From: Avena insularis | Lineage: Eukaryota; Streptophyta; Magnoliopsida; Poales; Poaceae | DNA length: 64,000 nt | Direction of reading: 5' to 3' | Assembly (NCBI GenBank): GCA_023614405.1 | Contig: CM042693.1 | Coordinates: forward strand, 154,272,731-154,336,730 | Shown: positions 45,958-58,173 of the stretch, one piece after another | How the letters are laid out: each line of letters starts with the position of its first letter | How positions within the stretch are numbered: the stretch's first letter is position 1 | Program-made: the position numbers and the translations under genes | The notes under the pieces: model-generated | The model's input: the letters and a program-made list of their open reading frames with translations, nothing else | Databases searched by the model: none | Told to the model about the DNA's origin: nothing

Positions 45958-47251
45958 TGAAGGGATACAGGTAGGCTACACTAGCGCAAATCAAAATTTT
46001 CTACCGTGTAAACCAGGATTATTGTTGTCATAGATCACGGGATTACCACTAGATGCGCAGTTGCGGAATGGATGAAGCACATCGAGGCAGTGCAGACGTT
46101 CCATGTCTCCTCCTTGTCCTCATCCCACGAGCAGCTCCCCTTGCGCGGCTCGTCCAAGTGCCACAGATGCATCATCTCCGAGGTATCCACACGTGCGGGA
46201 TGGAAGCGTCAGACGCTGGACTTCTAGGTCCGCGCATGCAACACAGGCGTGAGGAGTGGCGGCTGGGTGGAATGGTCTAACCCTGGTCAGCTCGCCCCAC
46301 CCTCTCTTATATAGGCGTCCCTAGTGGGCTTCTACATTAGCATCCCCTTAGTAGCCTAAGCCTGGTCTAATTCGGATCCAATCCTCATTAGGCTTCCAGC
46401 CCCTTAAGTGTGTGACCCTATAGGTTCATATACGTGTAAACATGACACGAATACACTTATTCTGTCAATAGTTGGTAGCGGCCTCTAGCAAGACATGCCA
46501 ACTCCTAAACGCATACAAAGATCATATCGGACGAACCATCACAAGGTTTAGTACATGTCTTTCCCTTTGCCTCACGATATTTGGTCTAGCTCCAATCTGA
46601 CCTCTCTTTCTCGATACTGTGATTCAAAATCCCTTTACTAGGTTAACTCTTTAACCATATGTAGCACGACCATGCATTTCTGGATCCGATCACTCGAGGG
46701 GCCCAGAGATATCTCTCTCAAGTAGAGAGGGGCAAATCCCATCTTGATTGACCATGCCTTGCAACATGCTTCAGGACAAACCCGAAAACTACCTTTATGA
46801 CAACCCAGTTACGGAGTAGTGGTTGATATCCCCAAAGTAGGTCGATCCACATCTCAAGTACATGCGACAATCTCAGGTCTAAGGACAAAACGTACATTAT
46901 GTGTAGAGAGAGCTGCAAGTCTAATTGCCAGTCTCAAGTTGGGTCAGTCTAACCCCATGTTCATAACATGTGTCCACATTATTGGTTTGACATCTCCATG
47001 TCTATGACTTGCGAAACATAGTCATCAACCAATCGATGTGCTAGTCTAATATTCACGTGTGTCCTCACATGAACTCCGACTAGGGACAACTATTAAATAA
47101 CCATACAAGTAAAGAGTTTCACAAACAATTCACATAATTTCCAATCAATACAAGTTGCCTGATATGGATATTCAAGGAAAATTACAATAACTCATGGATA
47201 CATATGAAATATAACCATCTCTATGATTGCCTCTAGGACATACTTCCTTCA
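45958..47251 (-). repeat. 5' LTR of element E
   Basis: 1,294 bp, the same length as the 3' LTR, with GCTAG next to it at 47252. The leader between 44568 and 45944 holds no credible gene. Confidence 0.92.
46307..46313 (-). promoter_or_regulatory. TATA box in 5' LTR of E
   Basis: On the minus strand CCTATATAAGAGAGGG is a strong TATA match just upstream of a GC-rich leader. The position fits the BARE-type promoter. Confidence 0.7.
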
Positions 47252-47256
47252 GCTAG

Positions 47257-48555
47257 TCGTGGACTACTGCTCGTTGAATGAAGTGACGATCAAGAACAAG
47301 TCCCCTCTGCCTAACATCAATGACCTGTTCGATCAGTTAAAGGGAGCCAGTGTGTTCTCGAAGATCAATCTGCGATCATGCTACTTTTAGCTAAAGATTC
47401 GAGAACAGGATGTGCCCAAAACAGCCTTCACCACAAGATATGGGTTGTATGAATACACCGTGATGTCGTTTGGTCTAACCAATGCCTCGGCATACTTCAT
47501 GACCATGATGAACAAGGTGTTCATGGAGTATTTGGACAAGTTTATCATGGTATTCATAGATGATATACTTATATACTCCAAGGATGAGAAAGAACATGAG
47601 AGGCATCTGCGCCTAATTATGGAGAAGCTAAGGGAACACAAGTTGTATGCCAAGTTCAGCAAGTGTGAGTTCTGGTTAAAGGAAGTGGGGTTCCTTGGTC
47701 ATGTTGTGTCGGCAAAAGGAGTTGCCGTAGACCCTAGTAAGGTAACTTCCGTAACTGAATGGGAGTCGCCCAAGAATGTGGGAGATATTAGGAGTTTCTT
47801 GGGCCTTGCAGGATATTACCGGAGGTTCATTGAAAACTTTTCCAAAATAGAAAAACCCATGACAGGACTGTTGAAGAAGGAAAAGAAATTCCTATGGACC
47901 GAGGCATGTGAAGCAAGCTTTCAAGAGTTGAAGAAATGCTTATGTACACACGCCACGATCGTATCACTTTGATATCCAAAAGGATTTCCAAGTCTATTGT
48001 GACGCTTCTGGGCAGGGACTTGGAAGCGTATTGATGCAAGACATGAAGGTAGTATCTTATGCCTCTCGATAGCTTAAAAACCATGAGAACAACTACCCCA
48101 CACATGATTTGGAACTTGAGTCTGTGGTACATGCGCTCAAGGTATGGAGACACTACCTCATGGGCAAACATTGTGATGTGTTCACGGATCATAAGAGTTT
48201 GAAGTACATCTTCACCCAAAAAGAGTTGAATATGAGGCAAAGAAGATGGCTTGAACTGATTAAGGATTATGACTTGGATTTACAGTACCACCTCGGAAGG
48301 GCTAATGTAGTACCTGATGCCTTAAGTCGTAAAGTTTATGTGAATGGACTTACCGCGGGGGAACTCCCAGAGGATTTATGCAAGCAATTTAAAGATCTTA
48401 GGCTAGAAATAGTCCCGAAATTACACTTAGCAACTATGGAAATAGTACCTACACTTCAAGAGAGAATCAAGGAAGCACAAAAGGGAGACAAAGAGTTGGA
48501 GGAAATACGAGTTAAAATAAGTGAAGGGAAGGCAAAAGATTTTTGTCTGGACTAA
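47257..48555 (+). pseudogene. RT and RNase H of element D, after insertion E
   Basis: The RT frame resumes with [22 protein letters not shown] (47388-47390) lies before [20 protein letters not shown]. The active site is [13 protein letters not shown]. The thumb is followed by [21 protein letters not shown] frameshift near 47950 and a TAG at 48070 disturb the RNase H start (VYCDASGQGLGSVLMQD). Then [40 protein letters not shown] and [10 protein letters not shown] are intact. The stop near 48553 separates it from integrase. Confidence 0.9.
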
Positions 48556-49783
48556 CAAGGAACCCTTTGGTATGGAAAGCATTTGTGCGTTCCCAATGAC
48601 TCCGATATCAGAAAGTTGATTTTCCAAGAGGCTCACGATTCACCATACTCAATTCATCCGGGTAACATGAAGATGTACATGGATGTGAAGGATAGATTCT
48701 GGTGGAATAATTTGAAAAGAGAAATTGCCGAGTATATTTCCCTGTGTGACATATTCAATAGAGTTAAGGCCGAGCATCAGAAACCGGCAGGATTGCTGCA
48801 ACCACTACCTATACCCGACTGGAAGTGGGACAAGGTAGGCATGTACTTTATCACGGGATTGCCCCGGACTCGATCAGGATTTGATTCTATCTGGGTATTG
48901 GTGGACCACTTTACCAAAGTGGCTCACTTTATCCCCGTAAAGACCACATACACAAGTGCCAAGCTTGCCAAGATATATATGTCAAGATTTGTAAGTATGC
49001 ATGGTGTTCCCAAGGGAATTGTGTCAGATAGAGGCACCCAGTTCACTTCGAAGTTTTGGTGACATCTTCATGAGTCTCTTGGAACCAGACTAGAATTCAG
49101 TACTGCTTTCCACCCTCAAATAGATGGCCAAACAGAAAGAGTTAAACAAATTCTGGAGGATATGTTGAGAGCTTGCGCACTAGATTATGGGTCTAGTTGG
49201 GATGATAACTTGTCGTATGCAAAGTTCTCGTACAATAACAGTTACCAAACAAGTATCAAAATGGCTCCGTTCGAAGTTCTATATGGCAAGAAATGTAGGA
49301 CTCCACTGTTATGGAGTGGAGTTGGAGAATGTAGTCTGTTTGGATCTGAGTTGATCAAGGATGCCGAGGAAAAGGTACGACAGATCCAAGACAGGCTAAA
49401 AGTAGCCCAATCCCGCAAAAGAGTTATGTTGATTCCAAGTTGCTTATCAGTTGGAGTTACTAGAAGGGTTGACTGTTCATGATGAGTTTCATGTGTCCCA
49501 ACTAAAGAAGTGCCACCTAGAAATGGCCGAAACACCGCTAAGAGATACAGTTCCCCTACATGAGGTTCAATTGGAGAATGACCTTACCTATGAGGAAAAA
49601 CCCATCAAAATATTGGAAACAGCCGAAAGGATTACCCGTACCAAGACTATCAGATTCTGCAAAGTTCAATGGAACCACCATTCCGAGGAAGAAGCCACGT
49701 GGGAACGTGAAGAAGATTTGAAGGCGGAACACCCACACCTGTTTGCTAGCCAACCTGAATCTCGGGGACGAGATTCTTCTTAA
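48556..49783 (+). pseudogene. Integrase and chromodomain-like tail of element D
   Basis: The zinc region has HDSPYSIHPGNMKMYMDVKD and CDIF; the second Cys of the usual CDxC is Phe. The core has WDKVGMYFITGLPRTRSG and MHGVPKGIVSDRGTQFTSKF, where a TGA at 49060 interrupts. HPQIDGQTERVKQILEDMLR continues the core. After a frameshift near 49420, VHDEFHVSQLKKC and VQWNHHSEEEATWEREEDLK form the GPY/F and chromodomain-like tail typical of Tekay elements. The stop (49781-49783) overlaps the purine tract. Confidence 0.9.
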
Positions 49784-49795
49784 GAGGGGCAGGTT
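49781..49795 (+). other. Polypurine tract of D
   Basis: TAAGAGGGGCAGGTT directly precedes the 3' LTR start TGTAAC. Confidence 0.85.
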
Positions 49796-52700
49796 TGTAA
49801 CATCCTAGATTTTATATTAAGGTGTTACTAGAAGCATGCATCATCCTTACATCTTTGCATCCTACAAATTAAAGTTACATAAAAAACCTACCACCAAACC
49901 CTAACAAAACCCTAATAAAATTTCCTCTATGAGCAAGAAGGGGGTTACCTTGCTTAGCCATCCTAAAGCTTTGTAAAAATAATATTCTCTGGTTCTATGA
50001 TGACCACCTCATTTTTAAAAAAATTTAGAAACTGGTTTCATTGTATTTGGACTTGTTATGCAAAATTTATTAAAGAAAAAAAACAAAGCAGAAATTGCTA
50101 AATGAATAAAAAAACTTAAAACCTAGCCCTCTTTGGGCCAGCGCCAAAACCCTACCAGCGCATCGCTTCTTCTAAGCGGGCTGCAGCATACGCCATGTCA
50201 GCCAGCCCGTAACCACTAGCTCAGCCCGCCAATCCTTGGCGCCACTGGCCACACGGGCCCACATGTCATCTCTTTCCTCTCCGTGGAAATTGGACGAAAC
50301 CGTGTGTAGAACGAACTCCGGCCGAATCGGAGAGGTTCCCGTGACCCCCTCGCCAAGATTCTTCGCCCATATAACCACCACGACCTCGCCGCTTCGAAAC
50401 CCTAAAAATTTCTCGATCTACCACCACCGGGCTGCCTCGCTTCGACCACGTCGGAGTAGCCGCCGCTGAAGCTTCGGTAGGTGAAGCTTGTCGGCGATAG
50501 GGAGCTCCTCTTTCCCTGATTTCTTCCTTGTCGAAATACTCTCGCTCGACCATCACCCCTCATCCGTTTTTCCCTTGTCTAATGCAGCACAGCGACCCTG
50601 ATTTCTCGCCGTTGTTCTGTCGGAGCTCGCGAGGTACAGCGGGCCACAACAGCTGTACGAGGAAGCAACGCTCACCGCCGTCCGTGCCAAGGGAACCGCG
50701 AGGAGCTACTGCATCTCGTCGACCACTCCATCGCCCCGAGAACATACCAGGCCGCCGCCGCCCGTCGCCACCGACGCCACCGCCGCCCATCGCCGCTGTC
50801 GTTGCCCTATAAGTCACCGCCGTCTCCCCCATCCGTTAGATCTACCATCAACGGTGTAGATTAGATCTTTTAATCAAAGGGGTATCTTCCACTTAGAACA
50901 CGCCGTGTGGCAAGCTCATGTCAGCACGCCGCGTCAGCCCGCGTTTCCTAGCTGGGGCCAATCAGAAGCCGCCACTTGTCGCGAATCTGTTAGGGTTAGG
51001 TTTAAATTGGCAGATTGTATTTAAATCTTGAGAAATTCATAGTAATTCAACCACTTGGCCAAAAATCGCGTACAATATACCGTTGGATTCACAAAATTGT
51101 GTAGAACACGGATCTGGAATAATTCTGCGAGTTTGTAGTAGTATTTTATGTGTAGGATTTAATCTCTAGTTTGGAGTATTTAATTCATAGAAAAATAATT
51201 ATAACTCCGTTTTAGTTGATTCTTGTTGCGTTGGCTTTATTTGTAAAATGCCTACTGACTAAAATTATAAAATATTGCTTAAGATCTTTAGATATGTTTC
51301 GGGGCTGATTTGTTGGTTGGATCTCCTTATGAGCCTATAAATTAAAGTAATAATTCAAATTGATTAAAATCTGTGGGAAAGTGATACTAACAACATCCCC
51401 AACACTTTACCAACTCATAAAGTTTATCTTGGTCAAATTAGAACACAACCTTGCATATTACCTTGTTGCATGGATGCATACTTTTTCCGTGGTATTATTT
51501 TGTGCAAGTTGTGATTAGATCTATGTTTGTGTTTCAATAGATTGTTCGGAGTGCGCTGAGGAGTACTATTGTGTAGAGTGCCACTCAGATCAAGGCAAGT
51601 GACACCACTTGTTCATATTTTTGTCCCAGTTTTGATTATATGCATGTGTAGGATGTTCTAGTAGAATTTCTTAGTATTATTTTGCAAGTGCGATGATTTT
51701 TGTAGTATGCCATGAGTACCTCTATACTTAGGAATTTTTCCCTTCTAATAGTTTACCCCTGTTTTTGCTAAGTACTGCTTGCTATGCTATATATATAAAG
51801 TACCCTTGGGGGGCTCAAAAGGCAAGAAATTTTTCTAAGTATAAAGGCTCTCTTGAACGATCTTTTCTTCTCAAATGCACTTCAAAATAAAACTAAGTTT
51901 TCTTCTGGGCGGAATGGTTGTCGGGTCAACGAGTGAGATTTTGGTGGAGGACGGCCGCCCAGGAATCAAAGAAGTCTGCCATGTTTCAGAATTCAGAAGC
52001 TTCCAGTGCAACCACAATACATATGGGCTCTGTCTTGGCCTAGTACTTAGTGGGAAACCTCACCGGGGTACCAACATTTGGAGGTTCTTGGCACAGTTGG
52101 ATCCAGCTGGTAGAGGGGCTACTAACGGAAAGCCTCGCCATGGTCTTGTCTTTAAAAGGACTTGATCGTGGATTGCGGGTAAAGTGCACAAACTCTCGAG
52201 AGTACTACAATGTGATCGATCAGCCGTGTTCACGGAAATATAACAATATTGAGCATCTGAAGGACGGAGCCTCTGAATGATCTTTCTCTCTCTCTTCCAA
52301 ACCTAAAATTTTTCTAAAAACCCAAGGCATGAGTTATATCACTATCGGGTGGGTTTTTGGGAACTTGGTGAGTAATATCCAAGTGATAGGTTGATTGGAC
52401 ACTTGGTCAGTAATATCCTCATGTGTCGTTCCACCCTATATTACTTAAGCAAATGTTTACAAAGTAGGAAAAATTCTCTCTCTTTTCCATACTTAAGAAA
52501 ATTAGCTTTGAGCATATGAACTCCATAGCCTAAACTAGCCTTGCATGTAAAGTTAGTGTAAGGTTCCCAACCTTTAATAATGCAGAGATACCTGTGTTTA
52601 CAATGCTAGTCCCTGGATCAATAGGTAGCATCCACAGTTAAGATGCAATATCAAGATACAAAAGTCATAATACAACTTTATAACCAGGAATAACATAATT

Positions 52701-55700
52701 TATTACATCTTACATAGCTCATTTGGCTATCTCATTACATTGCAGCAGAAATAACTATAGCATGGAGTCCTTCATCTTCAAAGTGCCACAGGCAATCATG
52801 TTGGTTGTAGACTTGTAATCCTATTCAACACACTTCACTAACATCAAACAAACCTGCAACATAATAAGTTGCAGCCACAAGGGTCAATACATTTGAATTG
52901 TATTGGCAAGTTTCACTACTATGTAGAAATAAGTGGATCCTATCATTACATGCATATTTGGCTAAGTAGGGTTTAGGCTCATTTGCAGAAAGCAATATAG
53001 TTTTATCCTATCTTTTCAAAATAGTTTTGATCTTTGTCAAATCTTTCTGAACTTCTTGGAAAACTCCAAGTGCTTCAAATCCCTTGTTGTCACCATCAAG
53101 TTTTACTTTGAGAAATTGGAATGTCGAGATCTTCCATAGCTTCAGGCCTTAGTTGCTCAGTATTGTCCATAACTGGGGACACGCCTAAGTACTTAGAATA
53201 TTGATCTTTTGCAGAAGTTGTACACTTTACCCACATGACAAAATCTCATCTTGATGCCACCAGTGGCCGCTGGATAAGGACTCACCAAGATGGAGTACTA
53301 GCAGATTGAGAATGTGACAAAGTCTTTCCATAGAAGTCCTCCCAATACACAATGCTAGCTTGTCATCTAGGCACCAATGTAGGGTTTAAAGTTCCCTTAC
53401 ACAATTCTAGTTAAACTGAAGATGCCAATGCATGGGTCTTCCACTATGTAGTTGACTAAGCCAGAGCCCATTTAGCATGTGGCTGTACACGGAAGCCACT
53501 GTACGAGAAACATGTTCAATCTCTAAGTCCCTGGGTGGTTTTCTTCTAGTGCACAAACAAAAAGAGATAGCCATATAAACATGGTTCCTTTTGTTGCCAC
53601 CTTGTCCAAACTTGAGTATCCTTGTCCACCCAGGTGGTTCATTGAGTACTTGTTTTATTATATAAAATATAAATATTTTCAACTCTTCATATAATCATAT
53701 CGTGTATCCCATCCCAATATATAGCAGGGCTAAGCATACTACAACTACATTGTTTCCACTAAGGGAGATATAAGGGTATCCTATTAGGATTTAGCATAGC
53801 ATAAAATATAGTAAACCTTTCCATGCATGTTACAAAATCCACTAAGTGTAATGAAAATAGTAGGACATGGATGATAGTGTCACTTGCCTTTTTAGTAGAA
53901 AATGTTGGTTCACTTCTTGATCTTGCAAATATCACACTCTTCTAACTCCACTACAAATCAATCAAGCAAACACAAATTCAACTAGCATTCCAACCAATTT
54001 ATCACACATAAAATAACAAAAAACATGTCATGCATGCAAGCATGCAAAAGATAGTTTTATTTGTAAAAGTGGTTTCTACTAGGCTCTAAACATTATAAAG
54101 TTAAAAGTGGTCATTTACTATAGTGGTAAAACCATTTGCAAAAGGTTTTATCTATAAACCATTTTAAATCAAATCATTATTTTATGTGGTTGAAAATGCT
54201 TTTAGCAAAGCAATATTCTTTTAAGAGTTCAACAAATACATTTCAATTCTAAAAACTTGGTGTTTAGGGTCAGAAGGTTTGAATCAAAACATTTCCCAAG
54301 GGTTTTACTCAAGATTCAATTCTAAACCAAAATCAATATTTTTATTTGACTAGAAATGAGCTAATTCAATTATTTACTCCTTAACTTCACAAAATATATT
54401 TTTAAATCCATAATTTGGTTCCTAGGGTCAGTAGGTTCACAAAAAACCATATTGCAAAGATTTCACTTTAAAACTATAACTAGAACAATTTTTATATTCA
54501 TAATAAGCCTACACAAGTTTCTGCAAATTCAACCAATTTGCCAGAATCAAATCATTAAACAAAGTGCATGGTTGCAAAGTAATTGTTCTGCTGAATCCAT
54601 TGATATAAAATTTGCAAAATTTGGACGTGTAGAACTAAAGTTATGAATTTTTCAAATTTGCAAATCTAATAGAACATATTTCTGTTTTTAATCCTGAGTC
54701 TGGCCACGTGGCTGTTTCTTATTCGCTGGTACCGGTTCGTGTGTATTGCGCAGTTACAGCCGTTAGATCTAAGTGAGATGGTGCGGTTCATATTAGCTCG
54801 TACCTCTTCGATTAAGTGGTCTATTGTGTACGCACGATTAAAATCTAACGGCTCAGAGCATATGACCACTGATGGGCGGCGTGGCCGAGGACGTCGCGGC
54901 GATTACAGGAAGCGAGGGAGAGGGGGAAATGGCTTACAGCGTTCGCGTGGTCGAGGTGAAGCTCGAGGTGCTGTCGGCTGGGCGAGGGGCTCTCGGAGCT
55001 GCTGGCAATTCCTCGCCGGAGTCGGTGGCGGCGTCAGGCGGTTCTGTTTGACGTCGGGGGTGGAGCTGCAGGTCGCGCCGAGGCAAAACAAAGACATGGT
55101 CAGACGCGGGCGAGTGTGGAGTTCACGTGAGCATGATCGAGAGGGCTCGGGGCGGTCTGGCTTACCAGGGAGACTTCGCCAGAGACGAGACAGATGGCGG
55201 TGGCGCTCTAGTGATGTCGAAGCCGAGCTTCTAGAGCGCACGGGAGCGAGCTGGGGCTACGGGCAGACGCGCAAGGAACTGGAGAGCAAGCTTGCGTGCT
55301 CGGGGAGTGGAGAGGCGGTCGGAGTCGCCGAAATTTCGCCGGGAAAGTTCTTCGGGGACAGTGGGTTCGAGCTTGCGATTGACGCAGCCTGGAGGCAGAG
55401 AGGGAATGGCGCTTGGGGGAAAAGAGAGGGGAGGGCGAGGTGCTTTAACGAGCGTGGTCTCTAGTGAGTTTACTCCAGCCATTTACGCGTATTCAAGTGA
55501 ATGTAACGCCCGTTGAGGAAAGGGGAAGCGTGGCGGGTGGAAACGATGCCTAGTGGTGTGGGGCCTGTCTGTCAGCGAGGTGGAGGAAGTGGGAGATGGG
55601 GCCTGCCTGTCTGTGACTCTGCGGGTAAGATGTTGGGTAAGAAAACGATTCGCTGAGGGGGAAAAAAGATGGGCTGCGAGTTGGGCTTGCTGGGCCTGCT

Positions 55701-56824
55701 TAGTGGGTTGAGTCTGTTTCATTTTTTTATTCTGAAAGCTTTTTCTTTTTTCTATTTGAATTTCTGTTTTGATTTTCAAACAAATAATTCAAACACCAAT
55801 TCAAATCAAACCATCACCAAACTTTGTATAATTTTAAGTTCTGTTTAACAACACAAACCAAAGTCAAAAATAAAATAATACTTTTATTCTTTTAGGATCT
55901 ATGAATAATTAAATAAATAGACCTTAGTCTTTAATTCAAATAGGATTTGATTTATTTTAAAACTCTAAGATAATATCAAAATCATTTTAGTAGGTTTTAT
56001 TTGAATAAATAAAACACTTGGGAAAACTTATTTAAAATAAAATAACAAGTTTTAATGTTTATTTAAAATGGAAAAGCCTTTACTTTAATAAAATTGGATA
56101 TTAATAAATCCTCATTATTTTATTTAAATAACCTTTACTCTTTTTAACAAATAGAAAGATTTTATTTCAAAAGCTTGGCCAAGATTTAATTTGGCTCTAT
56201 ACAATAATCCTTATTTATAATTCTACCTTTTCTTTTGAAAACCAAATCTTTTTATTAAAAGATCTAAAAATAGTAATTCCAACTATCATAATTTTATTTA
56301 TTAATTGTTTATCTTTTTAAATCCCTTTAGGATTTTATTTGATCAAAATAGGTTTTGATGTTTCCATTTGGAATCAAAAAGTTTCTTCTCACCCTAAATT
56401 TCAATAAAACTTTATTTTGTTTATTTATTTTTCACATTTCAAAATTTGGAAAATTTTGGGATGTGATAGTTAGTCTTTTTCTTTCCTTGGTGTAATTTTC
56501 CAATACATTTAAAGTATTGACCCAACTTGTTGGTTGCACGTCTTATGTGCAGAATCCGAAGATTGAAAGGTGCATAGGGATCGCGAGTCTACACTCAACA
56601 AAGCCTAGGGCGTTGATGGACTCAAGCTACTTTATGTTTCCGCTGTTATTTGAGCTAGCTTAATGCTAAGCAAATTTGTAATAATTCCATACTCTGGATT
56701 CCTCATGTAATGAAGACTTTGTGTTTTACATGATATTCATCGACTTTGAGTGCTAGATTTTGATCCAAGGACTAGCATGTAAATCACAGGGACTTAGGAT
56801 CTTTATTGATCCAAGGTCACAACA
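49796..56824 (+). repeat. 3' LTR of element D, split by a solo LTR
   Basis: It repeats 33183-36289 and ends at 56824 before TCCGG. The family-B solo LTR is inserted at 52557-56468. A reading frame of 121 codons seen in the 5' copy (35260-35625) is frameshifted here (51875-52165), which argues against a gene. Confidence 0.92.
52557..56468 (-). mobile_element. Solo LTR of the element B family
   Basis: 3,912 bp, homologous along its length to the B LTRs but clearly more diverged. It is flanked by GTTAG at 52552-52556 and 56469-56473. The uninterrupted D 5' LTR near 35950 shows the empty site. On the minus strand it begins TATCACATCCC (the TG of B has become TA) and ends CTTACA. Solo LTRs arise by recombination between the two LTRs of one element. 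GC-rich frames at 54739-55464 correspond to the LTR leader and are not genes. Confidence 0.92.
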
Positions 56825-56924
56825 TCCGGCCACCTGGTGCTCGCCTTGCTCCGAGGATGAGATGGGGTGGTTCTGAGAGAGAGGGGAGTGAGATGGTGAG
56901 CTAAAATCGAACGAGGGAGGCCTC

Positions 56925-56932
56925 TATTTATA
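56925..56932 (-). promoter_or_regulatory. TATA box in C LTR
   Basis: On the minus strand CACTATAAATAGAGGCC is a near-perfect TATA box. It lies in the 3' LTR copy; the acting 5' copy would be right of the window. Confidence 0.55.
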
Positions 56933-58173
56933 GTGCAATGAGGGGACCGAAGGGTGCGGGTGGAGCTCGTCGAGGTCGGCTGCACAGCGAGCTAACGGCT
57001 TGGCTGTGGGTAGGGGGCGGTACTCTGCCTCCTCGCGAAGCTCAACGGCATGGTGGCGAGGCGTGGGGCGGTGCGAATTAGTCGGAACGCTTCGGTGCTC
57101 TAGGCGGGTCCGACGGAAGTTTTAATGGCGCATGGGCTCTCCTAGTCGCGCGGAGACGAACGGGCATGTCCGGTCGGTTCCAGGGGCGGTGGTGATCACG
57201 CACGCGAGCGGCAAGGGCGCGGCATGCTGCGTGTCAGTGTCGAGTGTGGAGCGCTAGAGCGCTCTCGACATGCTTGCAGAGAGGCTGGGCATGCTCGGGC
57301 TGAGTGGTCCAGGGGCTGGCAGTGCTTGGGCATTGGACAGGGGGTGGCGGTGGACGGTGGCTTGTGTCCTAGACAAGTTTGGCGAGGCTAGGGAAGCTCC
57401 TAGCTTGCTATCGACAATGGGGTGGCAAGTTAAGCTCGACAATGGTCACCATTGATGACAATGTCAAGCTTACAGTGAGCTAGAGCTTGTTAAATGAACT
57501 AGATGATCCACTAAGAGTGTGTTGTGAGCTAGAGGGGAGACAATTTAGGCACAAACACTGCTCACTATAGTGTTTGATGTTTTGTTTGATTTGTGCTTAC
57601 AAGGTGTTTGATGAAATGGCCGAAAGAGATTTGAATTTGAATTTTTGAGTGAAACTTGGTGGGTGTACTAGTCACATACTAGGTAGTCTCTAGTTGCTTG
57701 GAATTGTCAAGGTGCACTGGTTTGGTTGGGTTTTGAGAAATGGTGATCTTCACATATGATATAGATTCAATTTTGAATTATCATTTGAATCAAGTTGCCA
57801 AATGTTTCTGTGAGTTTGCAAAGTGGGCTTGGGTTCACTTTCACTTGGTCTAGCAAGGGGTGAAAAGAAATAGAATTGTTTCTGTTTAAAATCTTGGACT
57901 AAAAACACTCAAAGTGGTCTAGTGAGCAAGATTGGCAAAAATGACCATTTGCTTATTTTGTTTGTTTTTGAATTTCTCTTGATTTGTTTCTACTTGGATT
58001 TGATTTAGATGATGTTGTTTTCATCTTTAAACCAATCCTTGCTAATCACAACAATCACACAAGTCCATTCATGCATTCATACAATCATCATATACACACA
58101 TGCATTCATATGATTTTAATTAACAAAAGTTTTTGTTAACCCTGATTTTGGTGATTGGAATTGATAACCTTGA

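Larger units (their letters stand above)
39329..47251 (-). mobile_element. Element E: BARE/Angela-like copia retrotransposon
   Basis: The full-length insertion (7,923 bp) is in the RT gene of D. The target duplication is GCTAG (39324-39328 and 47252-47256). Both LTRs are 1,294 bp, with TGAAGG...CCTTCA ends. The 5' LTR on the minus strand is 47251-45958, followed by the tRNA-Met primer site, gag, protease, integrase, RT and RNase H, and a purine tract GTGGGAGAC. The start TGAAGGAAATATACCCTAGA closely resembles BARE/Angela/WIS LTRs. LTRs differ by a few percent by eye, most in the GC-rich part. The polyprotein has several disabling mutations. Confidence 0.93.
33183..56824 (+). mobile_element. 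Element D: Tekay-type chromovirus with extra coiled-coil gene
   Basis: It is complete in outline: 5' LTR 33183-36289, primer site, extra gene, gag, protease, RT, RNase H, integrase with chromodomain-like tail, purine tract, and 3' LTR 49796-56824. The target duplication is TCCGG on both sides. Two later insertions, copia E in RT and a solo LTR of family B in the 3' LTR, account for 11.8 kb of its 23.6 kb. LTR lengths without insert agree (3,107 and about 3,112). In the first hundred bases the two LTRs differ at three or four positions. Gag and pol carry many stops and frameshifts. Confidence 0.92.

Noticed and set aside
54739..55464. 241-codon GC-rich plus-strand frame
   Set aside because: It lies in the GC-rich leader of the family-B solo LTR, antisense to the element. 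The corresponding parts of the B LTRs (6880-7520, 12800-13440) do not keep the frame.
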